A stretch of 64,000 nucleotides of DNA from Sternotherus odoratus (Eukaryota; Chordata; Testudines; Kinosternidae): positions 8,633,001-8,697,000 of the forward strand of contig JAVMKO010000006.1 of the NCBI GenBank assembly GCA_032164245.1, given 5' to 3'. The translations under genes and the position numbers were made by a program. Positions 1 through 12,996 of the stretch are shown piece by piece (within the stretch, counting starts at the first letter, position 1; each line of letters begins with the position of its first letter). A model generated the notes under the pieces. The model was not told the origin of the DNA. It was given only the letters and a program-made list of their open reading frames with translations, and did not search any database.

Positions 1-158
1 CTTCCCTCCTGCAGCACAATTTAGAGCAGTCTCAAGGTGTGTTCCAGTGGCTGCCATGGGGCTCCATATATATCCACTCCCACCTGGGTGTCCACCCATT
101 CCAGAGGGCAGGAACAGCATGGAGCAGGCAGAAGGGGTGCCAGTTTATGGTCTAGGAG

Positions 159-592
159 AGAGGTGGCCAACCTGAGCCTGAGAAGGAGCCAAAATTTACC
201 AATGTACATTGCCAAAGAGCCACGGTAATATGTCAGCAGCCCCCCACCAGCTCTCCCACCCCGCTCCCAGCACCTCCCACCCACCAGCAGCCCCACCGAT
301 CAGCAGCTCCCTCTCACTCCCGCACCTCCCAATCAGCTGTTTTGTGGCATGCAGGAGGCTGGGGGGCGGGATGAGGAGCGGGGCCACTGAATACTGAGGG
401 GAAGGGGTGGAGTGGGGGCAGGGCCTGTGGCAGAGCCAGGGGTTGAGCAGTGAGAACCCTCCCCCCCCCCCCGGCACACTGGAAAGTTGGCGCCGGTAGC
501 TCCAGCCCTGGTATCGGCGCCTATACAAGGAGCTGCATATTAACTTCTGTAGAGCTGCATGTGACTCCAGAGCCAAAGGTTGGCCACCCTAG
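159..592. mobile_element. hAT-type non-autonomous element
   Basis: Inverted ends share ggtggccaacct (left, near 162) and its complement aggttggccacc (right, near 577-588). The flanks tctaggag (151-158) and cctaggat (593-600) match at 6 of 8 positions, fitting the 8-base duplication of hAT elements. The interior is C-rich, has a run of 14 C near 461-474, and holds no transposase. Short reading frames over it are not genes. Confidence 0.65.
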
Positions 593-1572
593 CCTAGGAT
601 CTCTGCTTTTTTAAAGCCATCTGCAATGTGTGCCCCTCTTGAATTTCCCTGTATAGGAAAAGCACATTTCCACTAGAGTGACAGCCTATACCCATGATTA
701 TAAACAGAAGTCTTCCTGGGAAGTGGTGTTTCAGCAGGGAACACTGGCATTGTGTCGGGTTCTATAGGAATGTGCCTGCAGCGGTTCTGTTTATTAGAAA
801 GCTCTCTTGTGGGAAAAAAAACCTTTTTTTTTCTTCACATGGAAAGTTTTTACAAGCCTGAATTTGGAAGCTTTCCCAGTTTTGGGAAGTAAAAATTCTA
901 AATCCGTCCATGGAGCATTCCCAGAGGAATCTCAAGAACGTGGAAGCATTCTCCCATGAGTTAGTGTCAGAGTCTTTCTTATTGCTGCATTTAAAAATCT
1001 CCCCAAAATGATATTAGTTCTGTGCCTCCCCATGTGTTTGAAACCAAGGAAAAGCCTGGTCCTGAAATCAACAGGAGGCTTTTTTGGGGGTGGAATATGG
1101 AACTCAGGATTTGGCCCTGTAAGTGGAAGAACAAATAGCAGGAAATATTAAACCTATGGTCTTCATAGCTGGTGGAGCACCAAATGAATGCCAGCAGCAC
1201 AGCCGTTGTTCCATGAGCCGTAGTTTGTACCCAAGCCTGTGCATTCATGTCTCGCTTTTATAGCTGCTTTGGAGAGCAGCCCATTGGTTGGACTATGTAA
1301 TGTGATTGAAGCAAGCAAAGGTATTTCCAATAAAATCAGAGAAAAGGACAGGGCTGGCCAAACTCCTCTATATTGAAACATGTGCAGTAAGTTAGCCCAA
1401 GAGGGGTCATGTTATCTACTTTCCTCCTTCATCCCTCAAGGATGTGATTAACCGAAGTTTTACTGAGCAGAAGGCTGTGGAAAATATTTTCTCCTTTGTC
1501 CATTCATTTCATAAAATCCAATAGAATAGCTGAGGTTTTCTAAGGCCTGAAAAAGTATGTTGTATTTTAATT
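593..1572. other. Unique flank, no gene seen
   Basis: AT-rich 5' flank with only short random reading frames. I recognise no repeat or conserved motif. Confidence 0.5.
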
Positions 1573-2773
1573 AGGGCTGTCAAAATTAATCACGATTAAT
1601 CACACGATTAAAAAAATTAATAGTGATTAATTGCACTATAAAATGCAGGTAAAACAGAGCGGGAGACTACAATTCTTCCCCAAGGTGCTGTCACAAATGT
1701 AATTAATGCATTTTTTTAAAATGAGTATTATCAGCATAGAAGCACATTCTCTGAAATGGTGGCTGAAGCACAAAGGGGTATAGAAATGTTTCACATATTT
1801 GGCATGTAAATACCTTTCAATGCCAGCTACAAAAGTGTCACATAAATGTCTGTTCTCACTTTCTGGTGACACTGTAAATAAGAAGCGGGCTGCATTATCT
1901 CTTGTAAATGTAAACAAACTTTTTTGTCTTAAAGATGGGCTGAACAAGAGGTAGGACTGAGTGGACTTGTAGACTGAAGTTTTACATTGATTTTTTTTAG
2001 TGCAGTTATGTAACAAAAAAATCTACATTTGTAAGTTGTACTTTCACAACAAAGAGATTGCACTACAGTACTTGTAGGAGGTGAATTGAAAAATACCATT
2101 TTTTTTTAATCATTTTTACAATGCAAATCTATATATATAAAAGTCAAATGGTGTATGCGTGTGTGTATGCGTGCGTGTATGTATGCTGCCTTACTCGTTC
2201 CACACCGTTTGAGCTAGAGACTTGAAATTTGGTACAGTTATAGGCTTTAGGGTCCTAATCAGGGTAAGAGTCGAAAATTTTTCAAATCTCACCTCTGACG
2301 CCTCCCAGGGGTGAAATTCTTTAAAGCCCATTCACATCAGCTGGGCAGCAGGTTAACACCTGCTGTTCTCTGTGACATAGTTATGATGTAATAATACCCC
2401 CCTCCAACGGACCCCGCACTCACTCAGCTCTCTTCCCCTTTCCCCCTCCAACGGACCCAAGCAACGCTGAGACGTCTGAACAAAATTTGTATTAATAAAA
2501 AACATGGTAGTCTTTTTACATCCCAGTTTCCAATTACAAATACCCCAAGCAACGCCGGGTATTTTTGCTAGTTTGTAATAAAAATAATATACACTTTGAT
2601 TTGAATTACATCACAGAATACAATATATATGAAAATGTAGAAAAACATCCCAAAAAATTAATTAATTTCAATTGGTCTTCTATTGTTTAACAGTGCGATT
2701 AAAACTGCAATTAATCGTGATAAACTTTTTCGAGTTAATGGCACGAGTTACCTGCAATTAATCCACAGCCCTA
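1573..2773. mobile_element. hAT-like element with (A)GGGCTGT ends, carrying a Helitron
   Basis: The left end aattagggctgt (from about 1570) is mirrored by acagccctaatt on the right (2764-2775). Inside both ends are runs of attaatcacgattaat type, a pattern common in vertebrate interspersed repeats with this terminus. A Helitron occupies 2128-2571, so the element itself is about 760 bases. No convincing target duplication is visible and no transposase is encoded. The superfamily is inferred from the end sequence. Confidence 0.6.
2128..2571 (+). mobile_element. Non-autonomous Helitron nested in the hAT-like element
   Basis: It begins TCTATATATATAAAAG and ends gctaG (CTAG at 2568-2571). It is flanked by A (2127) and T (2572), the A/T target with no duplication that Helitrons use. 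Just before the end, taccc (2541-2545) pairs with gggta (2557-2561) around aagcaacgcc, the short 3' hairpin expected. Its size is 444 bases and it holds no Rep/helicase sequence, so it depended on another copy. A GT-rich microsatellite lies near 2150-2185. Confidence 0.75.
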
Positions 2774-5700
2774 ATTTCAATTTTTCTTCCATAGAATAAT
2801 ACAGCATGAAACAATCTTTAGTACAATATATTTCATACAAGCTGCAGACCTGAAAACTTAATGAGAGTTAAGTAACAGTGGCAGAGAGCGGACTTACGTC
2901 CAGGAAAAGGAGGAAGGATTTGCTGTTCTCTGAAATCTGGGGAAAGAAGGGAAGTCTATGAGGCAGAGAGACAAAGAAAGACTCTGCTAGCAGCAGGTGC
3001 CTCAGAGGACAGGGCTTGGGCACTAACATGAAGGGATAGAGGAAACCAAGACTCGATGAACATGGTGGTGAGCACAGAGATGAGAGAATTTCTACCGGGT
3101 TCAGAATCCTCACGTCTGCCTTTGGTTGGGGAGAGAGGGACAAGAGGCATTATTCTGAAAACTACCCTTTGCCCATAGAGTGACTTCTCTGCGCTTCTTT
3201 TTCTGTTGCTATCACAGTATGTGCTGGCGGTTACCACTGTGGGGAGGGATGGTGAGCCTGGAACCATTTTCTAACGTGACTTGACTGGCCATAGGTTGAA
3301 CTGTGCTAGAACAGCTTTTGGAAACCGGTTTCAAATGCGGCTCTGGCGCGTACGCACTGAGGAGAAAGATGCCAGAAACAGCCTGTGTGCAGGGCGAGCT
3401 GTGCTCCTCCAGCCCTTTCAGGCAGGTACGGTAGGGAGGAAGCCTTTAAAAAGGAGACAACTGGAGTCAGCTGGAGGAGGCGATCGCCCTGAAGAGGGAA
3501 CTTCTGGAGTGACTGCTGAAGCCACATGGGGAACTCCCAACCAGGAGAGCTCCACCCAGACCCTACCTGGAATGCCGGGAACCCTCAGGGTAAGCCAGAC
3601 AGAGTGAGCCCGATTCAGCAGCCTGGCCGGAAGGTTTCCTTGAAAACTGCTGTACAGATGGCCCTTAAGTAAGACAGTCCTGTTGGCCTTTTGCCCCCTG
3701 AGCTGGCTCCAGAAAGAAGTTAGTCTTGGGTGCGCTGGGATATTTAACTTTCCTTTTCATCTGTCATCCGAAGAGACGTAAGAAAGCCTGGAAAAGGCAG
3801 AGTCCCCCTTGAAAGAAATAAGAAATTGGAGTCCACCCAGTGGAAATAACTGGGTGTGGCCAGGGACTCCCACCGTCTGGGAGGAGAACCGACGGGGATT
3901 CTTTCACAGGATGATTTAAAACATTCAAAGTTAATACTCTGCCAAAAAAGGCCAGGGCCCCCTGGTCCTTTTGCCACTGCTGTGTGCGGTACTGATCCAA
4001 AGCCTGCTGAAGTCAGGGATGAAATGCCCACTGGTTTCAACTGGAGGCAGATTGGGCCCTAGCGCGTGTGTCTGATTGCATAGCAAAGAAGACAGAGCTG
4101 CACTGATTTACTGCACAGGGGCTGGCTCCGCCAGCAGAATCTCTTGAAACTTCCTTTGGAACAACAACCTAAATTCCACAGAACAGAATGAAATCCGCAG
4201 GATAACTCGCAGTCGGTCCAAGAGGAAGATTCATATTGCTCTGGCTGGCGCTCCCCCATCGCCAGAGGATTAGGAAAGCGGATGAGCTCTGTGGGAAAAC
4301 GTAATACTTGTTGCCGTCTTAGCAGTGGCTGTTCTCCAGGGCTCAGTGCTGAAATATCATCTCAGAACAATTGAGGGAAGAAGACTCAGTCTATCCCCTA
4401 ATAGCAAATTAAACACAACTTTGTGGGTTTGGTGGTTTGCTGCCAAGTGCCAATACAGCGCTCTGTATTAATAGTTCATGACAGGATTACTCTCCAATTT
4501 TTTGGCAGGCAGGAGTTCTCTGGCCTTAATTCTGCTTGTGGCAAATTAAAAACAGCCACTGAATGGGCCATATTTATGAGTAGAATTTGCATAAGTGATT
4601 GCTCCTGCATATCGCTAAAACCCTAGATGTTCTGAGATGAATAGGCTGGGCCGATGCTGCATAAATATGGTAATTTAGAACTACTCATATTGGGCAGGAA
4701 CCCACTCCTTCCCCTTTAAACAGTTTAACGGTAGAGGATGAACAGCCAACCTGACAGGTTTTCACATGAGATTATGCTCTCCCATGAATATGAATTCCCT
4801 TGTGAGGCTGATGGGCACTGAGTCTCACCGTGGTAGCGTTGCTTTGAGGAGATTTGTTTAAGCTGTCAGGTTGTTAAACGGATGGTTCCTTAAAATTTGT
4901 TTATACCTGTACTGAGCCCGGCATTTAAATGCACGAGTGAAAAGGCTGAAAATAGCAAAGCAAAAGAGAAGGGATTTCAAGTGCTAAATTTAGGAAAGAT
5001 TTTCCCCCACGCTGGCCAGCAGGGATTGTGGGTCAGAAAAATAACCAAAGGGAATTTGTAGAAGAGATGCAATAGGAAAATGACACCCTCATGTTTCTCG
5101 TAGAAAAATCACATCTGTTTAAACAACTCAGCTAGCATTAGTCAAGTTATGGGTTTCCCCATCGCTAATAGCACTGGGGAATAGGTCAGGGAGGACTCTG
5201 ACTGCAGGGAAAGGTTGCATCTAGACTGCAGGGAAAGGTTGCATCTAGTCATCTTCCTCTTTACTGCTCTCATGGTTGACTGCAGCTGATGCTAAAGATG
5301 CCTGACTACCCCCAAAGTGTCTTGACGAAGGAGAGAGGTGAGATAGAAAATAAGTTCTCACGTTCCTACCCTAGTCCCAAGCATGCTAGTGCCTGAAGAT
5401 TGGTTTGTCTGTTTTTTAACTGTCCATTTTATTTCCATTCCTATGCCGAAATAGGCCATTCACAGCAAATCTAATATTTAATTCCCCCACTTTGAGAAAC
5501 TTTTAAAATCTACATCAGTTATATGAAATGCCTAAATCAGCATAAACCCAAGATTTTCAGAAGGGACTAGTGATTTTTGCATACCTTACTTTTGTGCCCT
5601 GCTTATGTTACTCTAAGGTTAAGTTTTCACAAGGTGCTGAACACCCACCCTTTAAAGGTCTCTGCAGTCAGGCAACCAAAATCATTAAACCCTTTTGAAA

Positions 5701-7867
5701 ATCTTGGCTCATGCTAGCAATACATAGCAGAACCCAGCCGGGGATCTCAGTGGTTGTGTTGAATTGATCTCCTGAAGGTCCCCAAATTACAATAGCCAGA
5801 ATCCCACCATTTACCATCTTCATATAAATGAAAAAAACAGTTTCAAGTCTGAAAGGGCTTGATTTTCAGCCATGCTGAGTGTCTGCAGCTCAGACTGAGT
5901 TCCATGGAAGTTCTGGACATTCACCATTTCTGAAAATTGGGGGTCTTGGGAGTGAAATTTTCATAAGCTCTGAGTGATGGTCTAATTCTGCTCTTGTTAA
6001 GTCAAAGCTCCCACTGACTTCAATGGGAGCAGAGAGAGGCCAACACCGAATGATTTTGAAAATCCCACCCTGGATTTTTAAAATAAAAGAATAGAAGGAA
6101 AAACTCAGAAGTGGGCAGGAAAAGGAGGACGTGATGTGAAAGGCTGGATGGACACATATCCCAGGCCTATCTTGAATATAGCTTGGGTGTTACCGCTTGC
6201 TATGCTCACAATTCTCTCAGGATAGACTATTGTCTGATAGATTAAATTCACAGCAGCCAGTGTTTTGAGGGTAACAAAGATATAAGTGTGTAAACACCAA
6301 AATCATCTGGAAAAAAATGTGAATGGAGCTGACTTGTCATTTGGAGTCCAGTACAGCTGTTGCATTGTACTTCCCACCAACTTGCTGACAATGTTCCTTC
6401 TAACAGTAGCACATTTGAAAACAGGAGGGGAAAAGAAAAAGCTTTGTCTGAGTGGCCTTGACAGTGCCAGTCATGTCCTGTGGGCAGAAAGGAGGGTAGG
6501 GGGAGGGGGGAAACTGTGGCTGAGATGAAACCCTTAAGCACCAAGTTCCTATTGATCCATTCATCAGCAGGAGCAGCAGGAGACACAGGGGGAATGCACT
6601 GACAGCTGCTGCAAAGAGTGGACATGAATTTTGCCAGGGGGAAGGATTTATCTGAACTCCTCTGCAGCAAACTGTGCAGAGAAACCTGGAGTTAAAATAT
6701 GAATAAAAAAAAAACAAACCCAAAACAACAACACTTAAGTCTGCTTTAAAGTTTTTATGCTGTGTGAAACAAAAGGGAGCAAGACAAATAAACACACAAA
6801 TATTTAAATACAGCTCCATTCTCAGTCAATAGCTTTTGCAGAACTGGGGACTGTTGCTGATGGTGAAAATTACCCATGGCTGATGTCTTGATTTTGTTTG
6901 TTAGAGTCTCCATATGCTTCCTCCCTCCCCCATTATTGATTGGATGCATATTTCAAATGTGAAGATTTATAAGCAGCAATCGCTTGGCAGAGATCCCAGG
7001 TGGTGGTGGTGGTGGGGCAGGTCATCAAGGTTTTGGCTGGCTGCAGATGGAATAAGAAAGCAATTGAACTGCAGTGCATTGCTAATTAGTAGCAAGTTTG
7101 GCCAGTTTGAATGAGGAAGCTTGCAGTGGCTTTTCCCCCATCTGTTCCAAAAACAATGCTAACCAGATATAAAATAACTCATTTCTTACACGGGACCGTC
7201 ACATCCTGTACTTCCTAGTAAAGGTTTCAGCACATCCTTATCACTGACTATATTGTGTGCCTGGGAATAAGTGTGTTTAAAAGAATACATGAAAGAACAG
7301 TGGCTCTTCTGTATTTTTCTCTTAGTAACAGTTGTAAGCAGGGAATGTTAGAGACTAAGACCCTGATTAACTATTGCGTGTCACTCTGACTCTGAGAATG
7401 TTTTGTACTTCGCACGTAACACACAATTAACTGAAAATAATTTTAGCCTATAATAAAATTTGCAGGTGAATGTAACTTCAGCTAAATGCATGGGCTTTCT
7501 CTCCTCTGTTCTTGTTTTTGAGGAGTCTTCACTGTTAATCATTACTTAGGACCCTATCCTACACCAAAGAAGTCTACAGGAGTTTTGTCTCTGACTTTAA
7601 TTGGCACAGGTTCAGATCCCTTTGTTCAAATGTGGATTTATAAGGTTGTTTAGCTTTCATGGAAAATTACCAGAAGTTCTGGTTTGACATCAGGATCTGA
7701 GCTGTGGTTGTTCTTAATGCTAAAAAGCAGCTGGCTATTTTCATTAACAAGTGATTTTCCTTCCTTTCCATAACCCAAGAAAGGGGCTTTCTGTTTTTCA
7801 GTTGGATGTGTGCTGTATATAGTCATTAAACCTTCCCTTTGCAATGAATCTAGACTGTTCTCAGTGG
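2774..7867. other. 5' flank without recognisable genes
   Basis: About 5 kb, largely unique. 5200-5247 is a perfect 24-base tandem duplication starting gactgcagggaaagg. Around 5975-6075 there is a decayed copy of an amniote repeat with the phrase actgacttcaatgggagca. 4400-4900 is AT-rich and has an octamer ATTTGCAT near 4585. Reading frames such as 6248-6670 on the minus strand show no domain I recognise. Confidence 0.5.
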
Positions 7868-8142
7868 TACCAGATGACAGAACAAGGAGTAATGGTCTCA
7901 AGTTGCAGTGGGGGAAGGTTTAGGTTGGATATTAGGAAAAACTTTTTCACTAGGAGGGTGGTGAAGCACTGGAATGGGTTACTAGGGAGGTGGTGGAATC
8001 TTCTTCCTTAGAGGTTTTTAAGGTCAGGCTTGACAAAGCCCTGGCTGGGATGATTTAGTTGGGGATTGGTCCTGCTTTGAGCAGGGGGTTGGACTAGATG
8101 ACCTCCTGACATCCCTTTCAACCCTGATATTCTATGATTCTA
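7868..8142 (+). mobile_element. CR1 LINE 3' fragment
   Basis: Contains the CR1 3' end: ggtctcaagttgcag, then ttggatattaggaaaaac, then ggttggactagatgacc, finishing with the characteristic attctatgattct octamer-type terminus at about 8128-8141. Severely 5' truncated, with no reverse transcriptase. Confidence 0.9.
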
Positions 8143-8842
8143 ACCCATGATTTTCTTTAAGCACGGAGGGCTTTTCATCCATCTCCTCTCTCCTCATGGT
8201 AGTAACAGAGATGTACACATTCTCCTTTATAAAAGTTTGCCTCATAATCTTTTCACGGCGTCTGTTATTTTCATATAGAACCCTGAATAAATCAATGTAA
8301 CTAGTAATTCTCAGAAATGAATTTTATGAAACTTTTTTTTTCTACCCAAAAGATATGAGTTTCCCTATCTCTTGCAGTAGAATGCGATGGTTTTGCTAAT
8401 TAGGGGTGTTATCCAACAAGGTATGATCATCTGCACCTCCTAATTATTTCAGTGAAAGCCGAGAACATGCTGCGTGCCACAGAGCCAACCAAAGTCGAGG
8501 CCTTAAGTCATTATCTTATTGTTATGAAATACAGTTTTGGCCATAAATCTGCTAGACAGTAAAATAATGAAAACTCAGCAGGAGTCAAGATTGATAGGAG
8601 CGCTCCTTTCTGTTTACCAGACTAATGATTTGATAATTGACCAAACAGACTAAGTATCGTGAAATTGACCATATATAATTCCAAAAGCTCCCAGCCCTGA
8701 AGGAAACTGAGATAAGTAGTGACAAGACAAGATGATCAGTGTTATGGAAATTGCAGGCATCCATTCACCTGGTGGAGTAAATGTTTTGTTTCTTGGTATT
8801 CCCCTGCCCCTTTGTCTGTAGCCACCTGACATCTTACACCCG
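8143..8842. other. Unique flank, possible conserved non-coding block
   Basis: No gene. 8440-8660 is AT-rich with clustered homeodomain-like cores (for example taatgatttgataattga near 8623). Regulatory function is only a guess. Confidence 0.4.
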
Positions 8843-9465
8843 GGCTGGGCTACACTGGGGGAGGAGGGTCAACCTAAGATATGCAACTTCAGCCACACCA
8901 GGGCTCTCCAAAGTACGGCCGGCCCGCAGCTTCAATTTCTCTGGTCCCGCAGCTGAGCAGGCCCGCTGAGCAGACAAGTGGAGAAAGCTGCCACTGCACA
9001 CACACACACCCCCTCCCCCGCGTGAGCTGCTGCTGCTGGTCCCATGTGCAGAGGGGTGAGTGCCCCCACAGCGTAGCTGGAGGAGCAAAGTGGGGCGGGT
9101 TGCAGCAGTGGCCAAAGTAGCAAGGGGGGGGGGGGCTGCGACAGTGGCGTAGCTTCGGCCCACGAAGCCCCTTCAAAAGTCTAATATGGCCCTCGTCTCA
9201 TAAAGTTTGGAGGCCCCTGAGCTACGCCAATAGCGTAGCTGAAGTCACAGTATCTTAGGTCGACTTACCTGACTGTCCCCACGGCAGTGAGTCGACGGCG
9301 GCGGCTCCACCGCCGACTCCGCTTACTCCTCTTGCTGAGATGGAGTTCTGGAGTCAACAGGGAGCACGTTCGGGGATTGATTTATCGCGTCTAGATGAGA
9401 CGCGATAAATCGATCCCCGATACATTGAGTGCTACCCGCCGACCCGGCGGGTAGTGTAGCTGTAC
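8843..9465. mobile_element. Harbinger-type miniature element, copy 1, split by a hAT
   Basis: Ends share gctacact (left, near 8849) and its complement agtgtagc (right, near 9453). The interior carries self-complementary blocks: gggattgatttatcgcg followed by cgcgataaatcgatccc (about 9374-9420), and gtcgacggcggcgg paired with ccgccgac. The same family recurs at 39632 and 50836. The Harbinger assignment rests on end similarity to the large Harbinger copies in this window. A hAT element interrupts it at 8899-9219. Confidence 0.65.
8899..9219. mobile_element. hAT-type element nested in Harbinger miniature element
   Basis: Starts cagggctctccaaagt and ends actttggag-type sequence gcccctg, so the ends are inverted CAGGGGC(C/T)TCCAAA. 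The flanking 8-mers agccacac (8891-8898) and agctacgc (9220-9227) agree at 6 of 8, and joining the host across the insertion restores the family sequence agctacgc-aatagcg. It has a GC-rich interior and no transposase. Confidence 0.75.
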
Positions 9466-12400
9466 CCTCAGTCACTGTCCCAAAGAGCTGACAGTCGTTT
9501 TTATTCTGTGTTTGTGCAGCGCATAGCACAAGGAGGTTCTGGTCCCCAATCGGGGATGCTATGTGTTATGATAATACAAATAACTAATATTAATGTAACT
9601 TGACACAAAACTGACACAAGACCTGACTGGTAAGTGTCCTTTGAAGGCCAAATGCAGATTGCAAAGTATTCAAATAAGACCCAGTGCTGCTTTGTCCTCT
9701 CTCCCCTAATGGGTAGGTGAGGACAAAGTGATCAACTGCTAGCTTTTATGGCTGATGAATGCAAACTCCTAGGTAATTTCTATTCATCCTTCAAGGAAAT
9801 TACTGGTTGAAGCAAATAACATGGCGGCAGCTCTTTTATATGTGTGCTGTGACTATTATACTGCAGTATATAGTCACACATACAGATATATAATGAATCA
9901 ATTGATCATTTCTCTTTCTTAGGATGTTAGACCATGGATAGCACTTGAATTGCTCAATAATCCTTCCATTTTAAATCAGTTTGAGGGCCCGATTCAGATA
10001 ACCACCTAAGTATGTGATTAAAGTTAAGCACATGCTTAAGTCCTTTCCTGAAACACAGCCCTATTGATCTTCCTCAATTTAAAATAACTTCTTATCATGG
10101 TTTAAAATTAAATGTACTTCATCTTAGGGTGTGGGGTTTTTTTTACGTGGGAACAGTGATTTCTAACACTTTTCTGAATATGTTTGGTATCTTCATCCCT
10201 TCCTTCTGATCTGCATTGTTGGCATAAACAGCTGCGTGTTATAAATCTAGAAGCAAACTCTCCATCCTACCAGCAATACCAAGAGCAAAGGAGGACTGCC
10301 ACGCTGATTTGTAATTTTCAGTAACAAGGAACACACTTCAACAGATTCCCTTCCCTACTTTGAAAAGTCACTCGCAGTCCCGAAGTTGAAACCGCGAGAT
10401 ATTTAAAGTTCTTAACAATAATTGAATGCAGCTGTGAGACCATTACTGAATTATTTCAACAGTGGAGTTGTATAGGAACACCAGAGATGTGTTGCTTGCT
10501 CCACTTACCAGGAGGAATTTCTATAGCTGTAGAAAATAATTGTACTGTGATTTGATGCTGGAACCCATGTAGACCATTTAGCCATAACAACACAGCTTCA
10601 CCACAAAAAATAAGATTAAAAATGTTGGAAGCAGAATTTCCTTAGCAATTTCCATGGGGAAATCTGCACTTTTAGAGTAAAGGCTCATCAGCCCTGGAAA
10701 CGACTTGTGGTTATAGGGATGGAGTGCCCCCCCCCCCCACCCCACCCCCACTGCTTTCGAGCCTGAGAGAGAGAAAATGGAATTTCAAGATTAAGAGACT
10801 ATTATTCCTGCTCACCCTCTTCACAGCCCCAGCTCAGCAGCAGAGACAGCATCACATAAGTCACTGTCAAAACAACAGACAAACACCTTTAAAAAGAAAA
10901 AAACCTGCATCAATCCAAGTCTGAGCACACATGCCCCTCAGGCAGGCTGGCTCATCCTCTTCTACCACAGGTATGAAAGTGGATGCCTTTAACGCCTCTT
11001 TTCAGCTAATCTAGCCCAGAACCCTGCATGTACATCCCTCTTCTGCTGCTAATGCTTCAAACCCAAAGACTGACCCATGCTTCCCTTTGGACTCTTTCCA
11101 GGCCTGTCATTTAACACAGCTATGTGGGCCGCTATATATGATTTATTAATTGTATTACAATCGTGTCTAGAAGCCCCAACCAAAATCTCTGGGTGCTAAG
11201 CACTATAGAGACCTTTCAATCCTAGCAGATAAGACCAATAAAGGGAGGAAGGGTAAACAGAGGCATAAGGAATGGAGTGGTTTCTCCAAGGTCGCACAGT
11301 AGTTCCGCTACCCAGCAGGGTCTGCTGACTCCCAGCCCAATACCCCATGCGAACACACTGACCCTCTTGCATGTAATCAGTGTCAACACAGCAGCGGTCT
11401 TGGCTGTTGATAAGAGTGCTTGGCTGGAGAATGCTTGAAAAGTCTGTCAGTGCTATCCACTTCCAGGACAGGCAGGCTGCTCTAATGCACTTGGAAGAGC
11501 CTGTCTTTCCAGACTGGTTTACTGGCATCCTCAAACAAGGCTTCCAAGCCATGGGGAAGAAAAGCTACAGGCTCTGGGATGAAGGGACCTGACATTGGGG
11601 GTGGCAGGGCAGGGCCCTCTGTCAGCCAGCAGATCTGGCAGGGCCTGGGCAGAGTATGCTGCATCCTCCTCAACAGCCGTGCAGTGCAGGGGTGCTGGGA
11701 CAATTTGATTCAGTGACACCCCCACTATGCAAACTGTAAACCACGTATATGATGGAAACCACATCAAGCCAAGGGGTGCTCCTGCACCCTAGTTCCAGCA
11801 CCTATGATGTGGTGAGCACACTAGTGTGTGCTGCTTGGAGGCTCAAGGGGGGATTCTAGATCAAATCAGCCAGAATTGTCCCTTGGGTCTCTGGCTGCTG
11901 CATGACCCTCCCCCCCCCTGCACTCTTAGAGCGGGTTGGAACAGTTTTGACAAGACCTGCTGTTTTGTGGGAGCTAAAGCGTTTTGTGGAAATGTACCGG
12001 GTGCCACAAAGTTCTCATCAGGAAAAATGGTTTGATCCCAAAGCTTTCAGGTCACTTCTGAGGAGCTGGAAATATGACTAGAAAGCTTTGCGTTTTCTAT
12101 GTGAAACTGGCCGCTTTGACACAATTACGTTTCGCAAAAACATTTGAACATTTGTTGCAATGCAGAACGAAAAGAAAATCGCAACACCTCGGAAGTGGCC
12201 ATGAAATGGAATTGTTGTTGTCTGATCAGCTCCCTGCACCCCTAGCTCCCAATGTGCCTGAGTACTCCCATGGTGCCATCTAGCCCATAAGATGAAGCTG
12301 TGAGAGGCAGGAGGGTCACTTGCAGCACCCATATTTGACCCCAGCAGATGCAAGATATCAAGAGGCTTCATTCTTTCCATTAACCAGCTCTCTAGGGGCC

Positions 12401-12770
12401 ACAACTCACCTCACAGGTACCTAAACTTTCTGAAACTTTATCAGAAATGCCATAAGGGGAGTGTATTTCTCCTCCCTCTTCTACCCATCCTCTCGTCCCA
12501 AGATCAGCGCTCCAACATGCTCTAAAAGGGGCTGTAGTGGGAGAACTCAAAATGCGTGTACACATTTGGGTGCCAAAAGAACTCTTTGTTCGAAGGACAA
12601 TCCTGTTCCAAGTGAAGTGCAGAGGAGTTTTGCGATTGTCTTACTGGGAGTAGGATGGGGTTGAATTGTTTTGGAGCAGTTCTTGAGAGTTAACCTAATT
12701 TTGTTTAGATTATATAAAAGAGGAGATGTTAATGCAAACGCCTGTTCACATGGGAGGTAAAGAGGGGAAG
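9466..12770. other. 5' flank without recognisable genes
   Basis: Mostly unique. 9525-9590 resembles the tail of an old amniote repeat (ggttctggtccccaatcgggg then aatacaaata). 9984-10070 is an old repeat with ttaagcacatgcttaag. 11141-11420 looks like a decayed MIR/L3-type repeat on the minus strand (ccaaggtcgcacagtag). 10729-10739 is a C run. No open frame shows a domain I recognise. Confidence 0.45.
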
Positions 12771-12996
12771 TACAGGCGCGGCGCGTCTTGCACGAGGGTT
12801 CGGTTCTGCGGTTTCCGCATAAAGCGGAAACCACGTATAGCCGAAACCCCATTGAGTTCAATGGCGGGCGAAATCACCTGCCCTAAACAAAGTTTTATAT
12901 TTTTAATTTTTCCTTTCTTTTTGGGGGGAGGGCAGGGGCACCGCGTAAAGCTGAATTCGCATAAATGGAAAGAGCGTAAGACGCGACATGCCTGTA
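12771..12996. mobile_element. Mariner-type miniature element
   Basis: The left end tacaggcgcggcgcgtcttg (12771) and the complement of the right end tacaggcatgtcgcgtctta match at about 16 of 20 positions. Both ends include TA, as for Tc1/mariner targets. 226 bases with no coding sequence. Confidence 0.6.
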
